Shown in pieces: positions 10,998 to 21,400 of a stretch of DNA of 64,000 nt. A model generated the notes under the pieces. The model made no database searches. It was given only the letters and a program-made list of their open reading frames with translations, and was not told where the DNA came from. Every line of letters begins with the position of its first letter. Position 1 is the first letter of the stretch. Source of the DNA: Isochrysis galbana (taxonomy: Eukaryota; Haptophyta; Isochrysidales; Isochrysidaceae); assembly GCA_018136815.1 (NCBI GenBank), contig CM030937.1, positions 4,772,226 through 4,836,225 on the forward strand, in the 5' to 3' direction. The position numbers were made by a program, and so were the translations under genes.

Positions 10998-13093
10998 AAG
11001 CCGAGGCCTTTGGCATCCAATGGGCTGCAGAGCACTCCATGCAGCCGAAGTACAAAGGCGTAATCGACAAGTGGCAGGACCCGGACAAGACTCGTCTCCT
11101 CGTGCTCTGGGAAGGCTCAACTCGCCGGATCACGACCGAACTCGGGGCGCTCGACACCGACGACAGCGGCAACAACCTTGAACTCGAGCTCCTTCCCTAT
11201 GAAAATGGCCGACCTGCTCCAACCCGACAGGATCCGCGTCCATCACGTTCATCACGGACCCGATGTGATGGCACCAACCTGGACGAGGGCGGCGAATCGA
11301 ACGACCATGAGGACGACCATAGCGACTCCGACGAGTCGCGTTCCGAGCCAATCGTGCCCAACAAGATCAAGTCCGGCGAGTACACCTGGACTCTTCGACC
11401 TCCACAGTACGTGAAGAGGGACCAGCGCACGGAGCCTCGTTCAAAGCCGTCGCTAAACCGGGGCGACCAGGTGTTGGACAGCATCGACAAGTTGTGGACG
11501 TTCTTGTTTCCCGACGGCATGCTGGCGAAAATAGTGGCTCGAACAAACCCGAAGCTTCAAGGACTCCGACCCGAAGACAAGAAGACCGACGAGGGCGAGA
11601 TTTTGCAATGGATGGGCTACGCCATTGCTGTGTCGATTCACTCGGGCATACCGCTCGACAAGATGTGGTCCGACACTCCGCAAACTGAATCTCTTCTGCC
11701 CCCGCCGAGGTTGGGTCGGCATGGCATGAGCTTTCGACGATTCTGTCGGCTCAGGACCGTCATGACCTTTGGCGACGAGGACGCGATCAAGTTGTCTCTC
11801 GATCCCTGGGCATTTGTTCGCCCATTGGTTGACGACTTCAACGATGCGTGCGTATCGAAGATTAATCCCGGTTGGCTGTTGAGTGTCGACGAGTCAATGT
11901 GCGCCTGGCGCGGCCGGGAAGGAGTCGGTGATCCGCGTCATTGCCCGAAAGTGAGCTGGGTACCTCGCAAACCTGAGCCACTCGGCGTCGAGATGAAAAC
12001 GACTTGTGATGCTGAAGCTGGCCTTTTGCTACGTCTCGAGATTTGCGAGGGGAAGTTGGGCCACATTCATCACGAATGGTACGACGATCACGGCCACACC
12101 ACCGCGACCACGCTCCGGCTTTGTAAGCCATGGTTTGGATCTGGACGAGTTGTTTACGGAGACTCCTGGTTCATGGGCACCAAGACCGTCTGCGAGCTCA
12201 AACGCAACGGGCTCTTCGCCATGGGTGACGTGAAGACAAATACGAAGGGCTTTTGCGCCAATGCACTCAAGTTAGCCACCGGACCAAATGATGGCGACCA
12301 CGCTCTCTACACCGCCGAGTGTGACCTGGGCGACGGCAGCCCCCCCTTTCAATTGAACGCCATCTCTCATAGGCGCGGTGATGCGGTGCACACCTTCATC
12401 ACCAACTGCGGCATCACCCTCAACGGCGACCCAATCCGCTACAGTGACCTGCTTCTGGACACGTTCGACGTTGAGGACAGCTTCGAGGAGATCGTCGGTG
12501 CCCAGGATGCATCTGTCCTGAAGGGCAAGCGCAAATGCCCCCGCGTCCTCAATGATGTCACATTAGCCCAGCCGGCTACCGACCGCCACAACAGGTATCG
12601 GCAGAACATGCTGGCCGCGGAGAAGCGCGTCCTGACCAATCAGTTCAAGACGCGATTCTTCGTCACGCTCATCGGCATGCTCGCAACCAATGCCTACTTC
12701 GCCCACCGCTACTTCAATGATTCGACGGCGTCCTTCAAAGCAGAGATGAGCAAGCTGGCCTACCTGCAGTGTCACGCGGGCATTGCCCTGGCCCCCCGCG
12801 CGTCGCTGCTGGCGAGGTCGCCCTTCGTCACGTCGGCACCGAGCACATGGCCGCCGATTTCCTCACCAAGTGGCTGCCCAAACGCAAGCTCGATGCCTGC
12901 GTCCGCTATGCCACCAACGCTTGGGCCCACGCATCCGCCTGACCACCCCGTCCCGTTCCCCGCTCTCGTCCCTCCCCGCCTGTTGCGCTGCGGTGCTGCG
13001 GTCGCCGCCCGGGCATCGGCTCCCGCATCGGGGGGGGGGGGGTCGCGGGTAGGGAGGGTTCATACACCTCCTTCGTACCTTTCCCGCCTCTAG
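10988..13093 (+). pseudogene. PiggyBac-like (PGBD/DDE_Tnp_1_7) transposase
   Basis: The frame is open upstream of 10988 (from about 10880), so the true start is not here; it probably continues the chromodomain ORF after splicing or frameshift. The DDE core is clear: LSVDESMCAWRG (D301 of this frame), VVYGDSWFMG (D392) and ATDRHNRYRQ (D532), with LIGMLATNAYFAHRYF behind it. The sequence is piggyBac-like until about residue 600; the last 95 residues are Pro/Ala-rich and lie over a copia RNase H remnant in another frame, so the natural C-terminus, including the Cys-rich finger, has been replaced. TTAA-flanked ends were not identified. Very likely immobile. Confidence 0.8.
12796..12942 (+). pseudogene. 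Copia (Ty1) RNase H C-terminal fragment
   Basis: In the frame of 12796 the DNA reads PRVAAGEVALRHVGTEHMA, then ADFLTKWLPKRKL and a stop at 12940-12942. The HVGTEHMAADFLTK pattern is the hallmark of the end of Ty1/copia polyproteins. It begins inside the piggyBac ORF in a different frame, so a copia element has been joined to or inserted at the transposon, and everything 5' is lost. It is followed by a G-run and repeat family C. Confidence 0.75.
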
Positions 13094-13520
13094 GTTTCCC
13101 CGCTCCCCGCGCGACTCCCTCTCCGCCGTCACGCTCCGCTTCCCCTCCCTTGTGCCGCGCCCTCATGCCCTCATTCCGTCCACTCCCGATAGGTTCGTCA
13201 CCCCACGTCTCCGGGTTCCCTCCCCTTCCCCGTTTCCTCTGCCTCGCCGCTCCTCCCCTCTCCCCCTTCCCCGAGTGTTTTGTTTAAGCCGCCGGCCTCA
13301 TTTCATCCCTCTCTTTTCCCGCGTGTCTCTTTCCCCGTGCGTGTTTCCCGTCCCTCGGGCGTGTCTTCCGTACGCTCAGCGCTGTCGCTCGAGCGCTCTC
13401 GTGTCCCTCTCTCGTGTCCCTCCCGTCCTCGTCCTCGCTCCGTGCCGTCACATGTCGTGAGAGGGCACCCGCTCGTCCTCCGCCCCCTTGTCGCGTGCTC
13501 CCCCTGCCCCCGGTAGCACC
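13037..13520 (+). repeat. Dispersed repeat family C, copy 1
   Basis: Starts gcgggtaggg after a G-run and contains gccgtcacgct, cccgagtgtt and tttcatccctctcttttccc in order. The same blocks occur in reverse at 47951-48450 and, shorter, at 36300-36740. Its position just behind copia RNase H would fit a long terminal repeat, but no paired copy or TG...CA ends were found. Confidence 0.55.
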
Positions 13521-16500
13521 CATTCCATTCCGTTGAGGGGTTGTATCTCACATGTTACATACATAATGTTACATACATCAGCCCTCCCACCTCCACACGT
13601 ACCACAGCCACAGCTCCACTCCTCTCTCCACACCATTGACCCCGGGACAGCAAGAGGAAAAGAGTGACCGTGGGATCATGAGGGAAAGCTACCAAAGGAA
13701 GCCAGGACACTTCCAAGACACCCTCGCATCCCGCTCGCCTCCTTGCAAAACCGCGTCACAGCCGCAACAACGTACGGATGACGGACCACGCCACGGGCTA
13801 ACAACTCAACCAAGTGCCCCCACCCTCAGCTCCGCCCTCGCCCCCGCCCCCTTCCCCTCCTCCGCCCTCGTCGCCGCCATTCACACAGCCGCCACCGACG
13901 CCACCTTCCCTATTGGCGCCGGAACTAATGCCGCCTTGGCCACCTCCGCATCGCCGCCCTCGTTCCAACTGTCAACGCACTCGACGCCAGCGCCCTCGAT
14001 TCTATCGTCGCCACTATCGCCCTCGCCACCAATTCTGTCACCACCTTCGCCCCCGCCGCTCTCGCCGCCATCCGCACTGTCGCCACTGCAGCCACTGGAC
14101 GTCACTGTCGCCAACGCCGCCTTTACTACTGCCGCCGTCGCCGCTCCCGCAATCACCGCCGCCGCCATTATCTCCGCCGCCACCATCTCCGCCGCCATCA
14201 CCTCCGCCTCTCGTCTCCCCCGCCCTCGCTGCCATCGCTCGCCAACGCAACCGTCGCCGACGCCGTCCTCACCACCACCGCCCTCAGCGCCGCCTCCCTC
14301 ACCGCCGCCGCATTTGCCCTCGCCTCCACACCCCTCATCTCGAAACCCCTCACTGCCATCGCCCGCACGATCACTATCGTTGGCGCCATCCCCACCGATG
14401 CCGCCCTCGCAGCCACCACCTCCGCAACCGCCTCTGCCGCCTTCGCCTACACCACCGCCATCATTGCCGCTCTCATCGGCGCACCCACAGTCGGCACCTC
14501 CACCCTGGTCACCGTACCCATCCCCGCTACCAGCCTGGCCTCTTGCCTCTGCCTTCACTTCCGCCATCCTTAGCTGCACCGCGCATGCCGCCGACCTCGT
14601 TGCAGCTATCGTCCTCATCACCGCCTCTCCCGTCACCGCCATCACCGCCCCTGCCACCACCACCGACGCCGTCCTCGCCGCCGCCGCCCTGGCAGCTGCC
14701 GCCCTCACAGCCGCAACCGTCACCGCCACCCCCGCCCTCAACTCCTCCCCCGCCGCCTCCGCCAGCCCTCACCTCCACCTCGCTCGTATGCAGCGGCCTC
14801 GCCTCTGTCCCCTCCACCTCCACCGCCCTTATCGCCGCCGTCCGCACCGACACCGATGCCATCGCCAGCGACGACGCCGTCATTATTGCCGACGCCGATA
14901 TCGCAACTGCCGTCACCGCCGTTGCCACCACTGTCGTCGCCATTACCCCCACAAGCTCCGTCGCCACAATCCAGCCGCCTCGGTCCTAGCCACTACGGGT
15001 CCCGTCGCCGCCTCCATCGCCGCCTCCGCTCTCGCCACCACTCTGGCCGCCCCATCCCCCGCCAATCTCGCCACTTCCGCCCGCGCCACCACCGCTCTCA
15101 CTGCTACCGCCGTCAACTCGCCTCGCCGCCCCCTCCCTGACCACGATTGCCGTCTACCGCCATCCCCCTTGCCTCTGCCACCCTTGTGACCACCTCCGTC
15201 ACCGCTTCAGCCCTTGCCATCTCTGTAGGGCCTGCCGGCGCCCATGCCACGGCCGCCCGAGCAACCGCCACCGCCACCGTCTACGCAGCCGCCCTCGTCC
15301 TCTCCGCCGCCCGCCCAGTTCGAGTCGAGCAGATGCTCTCACAGAGCCGCAACAAGACTGGCCGCCGTTTTGGCAGGCGTGAGCGACCAGCCCTGCCGTG
15401 TGAGCAGCGCGGAGAGCATGTCGAGCGCCTCAGTGCGCAGGTGTGAGACGGGCTCGTTGAGCGCCTGCAACGCCGCATCCCACTCGGACGGCCCAGCGCC
15501 CCTCGTGCCCATGCAGCCATGACAGTGCCTGGCCGCATGCCGGGGCAGTTGCGTGGCCGCCGGCCAGGCCGACGCTGCCGCCGTCCCAGCCGTCGCCGTC
15601 GCCGCCCGCGTCGCATCCGCCACCGCCCGACTCCTTCACGTCCGCGCCAAGGCCGTCTCAGCGCCCGCCGCGTGGCCGCCCAAGCCAACGCCGTCGTGGC
15701 TGCCGCCGCTAGCGCCGGCGCCACGACAACCTCCTCCTCCCATGACGACGTCCGTCCCATCGCTCCCCGCGCCGCCGGCGCCGCAATCGCCGCCGGCGGC
15801 CCCTCGCGCGGTTCCTCAGGCGCTCCAATAGCCGCCAGCCGCGCCATCACCACCTCCGTCGCTACCCCCGCCGTTACAGCCGCAGCCTCCGGCGCAGCTG
15901 CCGCCACCGCCGTCCGAGCTGCCATACTTGCCATCCTCCTTCTTGGCTGTCATCGAGAGTGCCACCCGAGCAGCCGCCGTCTGGGCGGCCGCCGCGCTCG
16001 CCGTCGCCGCGCCCGCCGCTGTCTGAGTCTGGGGCACCGCCGCCCGCGCCGCCGGCGCAGTCCGAGCCGCCCAAGCCACTCCCGCCGCCCGAGCCACCAC
16101 TACACTCGCCCTTCTCACGCCCTCCCTCTCCTTTTTGGCCCATCGTCGAGGGCACCGTCCGAGCAGCTGCTGCCCGCGCCGACGCTGTGCTTACCGCCGC
16201 CGCGCCCCACGGGCCCTCTGTCCTCCCGCTGGTGCCTCCCTCCTCCGCGATCACATCGCCTCCGCCAAGCTCTTGTCCCCTCTCCCGGCCAAGCTCTTGT
16301 CCCCTCTCCCGGCCCACTTCGCCCCAACAACACAAGGTAGGGGCACCCAGGGGGTCCAGCTCCTCCAGGGCCGCTCCGCTGACGCCAGGCTCGGCGGCCG
16401 GGCGGCCGCAAGGTGCTCCGTCTGGCCCCACCCCGACCGCAGCTGGCGCAGGGCGGCCCAGCGGGACGGCCCTACCGACCCCCCAGGCCCCCTCCACCGG

Positions 16501-16600
16501 AGGCCCTCACCCCCTCGCGCCCCTCTCGCGCGCCGCTCTTCTCTTCTCTCTTCTTCTCCTCCCCTTCCGTCACCTGAAGAAGAATTTTATTGTTGTGTTA
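13521..16600. repeat. CCG/GCC-rich low-complexity tract with strong strand skew
   Basis: From about 13800 to 16560 the plus strand is nearly all pyrimidine-rich codon-like triplets (ccg, gcc, tcc, cac). Frames of up to 517 codons are open on both strands and encode only Pro/Ala/Ser/Arg-rich sequence, which is expected of the composition. Nothing in it resembles a domain. A block at 16030-16190 is repeated in reverse at 33590-33740. I treat it as non-coding or cryptic repeat DNA. Confidence 0.6.
16030..16190 (+). repeat. Dispersed repeat family D, copy 1
   Basis: Contains gcccaagccactcccgccgc, ccctctcctttttggcccat and cgacgctgtgct. The reverse complement of these blocks in the same order lies at 33590-33740, making an inverted pair 17.5 kb apart. 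Confidence 0.6.
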
Positions 16601-17891
16601 GTATAATCTTAGTACGGAGCCCCCTTCTTCAGGTGGCCCTGCCACCGATGGGGGAAGGTCGCGCGCGCGGCGGCTGCCTGGCTCCTCCAGCTGTCACGGG
16701 GTCTGGCGGCTGTGCTAGACGCTCGGATGCGCTGTGCATCCGGTAGAGGGACCAGCTAGTATGGGGCATCTGCCCGAGCCCGCGCACAGTTGTCAGAGCA
16801 AGGCTGATCTCACTCTTGGAGATTGCCTGCGAGGGCGCGCCGGCAGCTAGCGCGGAACGCGGTTCTTGTGGGGAGCTCATGGAGCTTTCCTCGGGGGTGA
16901 CTACGGGCATGGTGATCGACGCACGACGCACGACGCACGCACGGAGCACGGTGGGCGCGGAAGTGCGAAAGGAGGCTTGTGGGAGGTGGTGGCAGGCGAC
17001 TGGGGGTGGCTCAGGCGCGTGCTTGACTTGTATTGACTCGTTGACTCGGGGTATAGACTCGGGAACTCGGGGGGACTCGTTTGGGAACACGGTGGGACTC
17101 GACGAAGTTGCTACAAAAATCACTCACAAGAAACCAAAAACCAAAGTCCTTGGGCTCAGAAAACTAACGTAAACACTCCGGAATCATACGATAAACAAAC
17201 CCCTCCCCGCGCGGCGAAGGCTGAAGTCGCGATCGCTCGTCATGCGCGAAGATATACGGAAAGAGAGCGCATAACTACGCCACCGAAGGGTTCGAACTAT
17301 CGTTAAAGTGGAACTCGTCCGCTGAAGCCAACGCGGAGGGTCGAGGAGAGATCCAAACTCGCGCGGGGGGAGAAGGCGATGTGCGGAGAGACCTTCTAGA
17401 CAAGCGACGAGCAAGGGGCGACGAAACAAGACGCGAGACGCGAGGCGCGTGCCATTCGTTCTTCCTTTCTTTCATCGAAACCGCGACGAAACTAACATTA
17501 AACGTCGGTGCCCCCTCCGCGAGGATCGCGAAGAAGAACGGACGAGATGGAGGCAATCATCGAAGGAACCGCGAGAGGAATCGAAGCGAGGGGGGGAACA
17601 ACGACGGCCGGAGGAAACGAACCGCGCGCGGGGGAGAAGAGAACCTCGCGCGGGGGGGGGGATTAATATAACGGCCAGAGGCGACGGACGGCACGCCGAG
17701 GGAAAGAACCTGCCGCGGGGGGGGGGCGAGGGACCGAGGGCACGGCGGGGCAGCGTGGGAGGGCGCGAGGCCGATCTCGGAGCGAGATCGCGTCCTTTCC
17801 CTCGCGGAGCGCGGAGAGACCCCCCACGAGATATCTTGGGACCGGAGAATGTTTTGGACGAATCTTCTTGCCGTCGGCCGAGGAGAGGCGG

Positions 17892-17925
<34 letters not shown>

Positions 17926-17949
17926 TCGCAGAGCGACTGCAGAACGAGA
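16601..17949. other. Non-coding stretch downstream of the gypsy element
   Basis: No supported gene. It holds several G-runs (about 17650, 17720), a (GA)n microsatellite at about 17896-17925, and GA-rich DNA. If the gypsy 3' LTR starts at 18192, its distal part lies here, but its inner end could not be placed. Confidence 0.4.
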
Positions 17950-18192
17950 AGTCGAAATCATGCCGGTTTATTACCTTAAACGAGCCAACAATTATAGTAA
18001 CAGCAAAAACAAAATTCGAATCGCAAATTTCGAGACCAAAACCTGCAAACCTGGACTTGAGACCATGGGGAATCCGAATCTGTGTGTCTTGTGCGTCAGT
18101 GGCAACACGGGGAACTGTTCAATTGTAATTGTGAGCGCGTACCTTACACGAATATTCATGCCTACAACCTTCAGATGGGCAGGAATACAACA
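17950..18192 (-). repeat. Probable 3' LTR (proximal part) of the Ty3/gypsy element
   Basis: On the minus strand, 258 bases behind the pol stop, a polypurine-like aagtcgggggg is followed directly by TGTTGTATTCC at 18192, the usual PPT/TG-LTR junction of chromoviruses. AATAAA at 17972-17967 is a possible poly(A) signal in R. I found no matching copy upstream of gag, so the LTR call rests on this junction only. Confidence 0.5.
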
Positions 18193-18449
18193 CCCCCCGA
18201 CTTAAATCGAGACGTCTCCCGATGTCGAGCCAAGAGAGTTCATTTAACCATACGAGACGAGAGACCTAGAGGAGGAGGATTAACCCATGGATCCAAAGCG
18301 AGCACAAAATCGGCAGCTTAGCGCGGCGGCCCCCGATTTCGTACGTCACGTCCTACCACGTTCTCCCTTTTACAGGAGTTTTGCTCGGGCAGTTGCGCTG
18401 GGTCAGGCGCTGACGCGACGCTAATCATCCACTTCCGGTCGACTTAGCG

Positions 18450-21400
18450 CTACGATCGTGAACGAGAACGGGTACGATTTGAAGGCAGATCAGGAGGAAT
18501 ACGCTTGGGCTCTTGAATTGGACGTGGTATTTGATTTGATTGGGAACTTGAACTTGGACTTGAAGAGGAGTTTGAATTGGAGAGAGCTTGAGGTTGAACC
18601 GGACGGCTGTCGAAATTGGCGTCATACGACTCAACTAGATCAGCACAACGCCGCAGCAACTCAATTCGAGACTCCCAAGTAGCTTCAGAACGAGGATAGC
18701 CGCGCCACTTGACGAGATACTTGAATGAAACTCCATCGCCCTTGCGATCGAGTAACTCTTCGACCAAGTACTCATCTTCAGCGAGCGGAGACGAATCGGT
18801 GACGGTGAAGTACGGACGAAGATTGGAAATGTGAACTTCATCCTTGACTTGACGATTTTCGAGATCGCGTAGACGGTAGCGAGTGGCCGAGATGGCTTCT
18901 TCTACTCGGTAGGGACCGGAGTAGAGATATTGAAGTTTGTTGGCGTGGCCAGGGATTCGACGACAAACTCTGTCTCCTGGTTTGAAGGTGACACCGAGTT
19001 TAGACTTTTGAGAGGCGGAGCGCATCGATTCGCGTTGGGCTTCTTGAGTACTTTCGAGGGCGGAACGCCACGACTCGAGAAGCTTCTTATTGAGCTCGGT
19101 GGCGTAAGTGACGGCATCGGACGGAGGCCGAGATGGAAGCAACTCGAGAACAGGAGCAGGGTCAGCAAGTTGAGCTGGAAGACGAAGCTCCCGACCAAAT
19201 AAGATAGCCGCGGGTGACTTGGGTACGACGCGACCGGCGGTCGCTCGCATAGACATGAGAAGAAACGGAAGGTGGTCGACCCAATGGGCGCCGCCTTCAT
19301 TGGAGACTCGAGTCATCGTGAGGAGAGTTTGTTGAGCTCTTTCCACTAGCCCTACGCCTTCGTGGCGATAGGCTTCAGTAGTGCTCAAGTCCGTGCCAGT
19401 CGCTTTGAGAATTAGGTCAACTAATCGAGAGCAAAGATTCGAGCCGGCGTCGGTTCGAAGTTGGCGAGGGACTCCATAACGAGATACGATGAGACGCATG
19501 AAGACGTCCAGACATTTTGCGGACGAGGGGTTACCGTTGCAAGGCTCAGCTTCAATCCAACGAGAGAGAGAATCGACGAAAACAATCAGCTTATCAAAAC
19601 CGGAGCGGCCGGATACGAAATCGTGGGTGGGAGCCATCGAAAGAATATCGCAATAGACGACGTCGAAAGGATAGGATCCGATAGAAAGACCGGATGGATG
19701 GGCGAGCGGTCGCGGTAACGGTTTGCCAAGAGTGCATTCATGGCACTCTCGAACGTACTCCGATACAGAGGCGGATAGGCCAGGCCAGTAAACTCGAGAA
19801 CGAAGTAGGGTAGTCATCCTTGTCGCACCTGGGTGACCAAGGTGGTCATGGTAGGCGCGGAGGTACGTGTCACGAAGGGACTCCGGAATGTATAAACGAA
19901 GAGGAGCCTCTTCCGCCTCTGAGGAGCGGTAGTAGAGTAGGCCATCGCGAAGCAGGAATCGGGACCTCTTCTTCGACGACGAGCTAGAGTCGATCGAAGA
20001 GGAAGCTTTCGGAAGGATCGACTCGAGTTCAGAAATGATCGAGCTAGCGAACTCGTCGGTAGAGAGCGCTTGACGCAATTCGTCGGCATGAGGCACGCCC
20101 ACATCGAGATACGAGGAGGTAATCGACTCCGAAGATTCCGATGCTTGACGAGCGAGCCTATCGTTTGCTTGTTGGCGGCGAGCGGTGAGGGTGGATGAAG
20201 TAACCGCGGCGGCAACTATGTCGTGAATTTCGGAAGAATCGAAAGAATGGACGTCACTCTCCTCGAGATGGAGAGGATCGTGATCGGGCTCGAGAGCAAC
20301 TAGGCGGGATAAGCCGTCGGCGTCCCAGTGAGTGACTCCAGGTTTGTGCACGACGTCGAATCGATATTCGGCTAGCTTCAGGACCCATCGCATGAGGCGC
20401 GAGGCTGGACCACCGGTGACTTGATCTTTCATCGTGTGAAGCCAGCGCAAAGCTGAATGGTCTACGACGAGGGTGAAGTGGCGACCCCAAAGATAAGGCC
20501 TCCAATTTCGGATCGATTCTAGCGCTGCTAGAAGTTCGATTTCAGTAACTGTCCAATGGCGCTCAGCCGGACTCAAACTACGACCGTAGTATGCAACAAC
20601 GCGCTCTCTCCCTTCGTCGTCTTTCTGAGCAAGGACGCCGGCGATGCCTAGCTTGCTAGCACCGTCGGTCTTAACGAGGAAAGGACGGTCGTCTCGAGGA
20701 GGTGCGAGTACGGGTTCTTCACAGATAGCTTGCTTGAGATCTTCGATAGCCTGGCGACAGGCTTCTGTTTGCGACTCGACCGGGACATCGCACCCTTTCC
20801 GCGTGAGAGCGGTTAACGGCGCTGCACGGATCGCAAAACGGCGTATAAAACGGCGGTAGTACGAGCACAGTCCAAGGAAAGAACGGACGGCTTCGATAGA
20901 GTTGATTTGGGTAGGGTCGATTTTCGAGACGGCTTCCACTTTCTTGGGATCCATCCGAAGACCTTCACGCGAAACAACGTGGCCGAGATATTCAGCCGAG
21001 GTGGCAAAGAAAACGCATTTCGACATCTTGCAAGTGAGGCCCGCCCAGATGAGACGTTCCAAGACAAGATCAAGACGGTGTAACATTTGTTGGAATGACG
21101 ACTCTTCCCTGGCCTGCAGCGAGTCACCTACGCCTGTCGACCAGGCGCCGACATCATCCAAGTATGGCATACAAATCTCCCATGCCAGCCCACCGAGAAC
21201 GGCGTCCATGAGGCGGCACATATACGAGGGACCGGATTGAACACCAAAAGGCAAGTAATTGAACTCGTACTTGCCGCGATGAGTAGTGAACGCGGTGATA
21301 TGTTTATCGGACTCTTTGATCGGTATACCCCAGAAACCAGATGCCAGGTCCAGGGTGCAAAGGAATAGAGAATCAAGGTTGCCTTGGCCGGACGACAATC

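Noticed and set aside
13636-15189. 517-codon Pro/Ala/Ser-rich ORF, possible cell-wall protein
   Set aside because: Both strands and several frames are open at once, no signal peptide, and composition alone explains the open frame.
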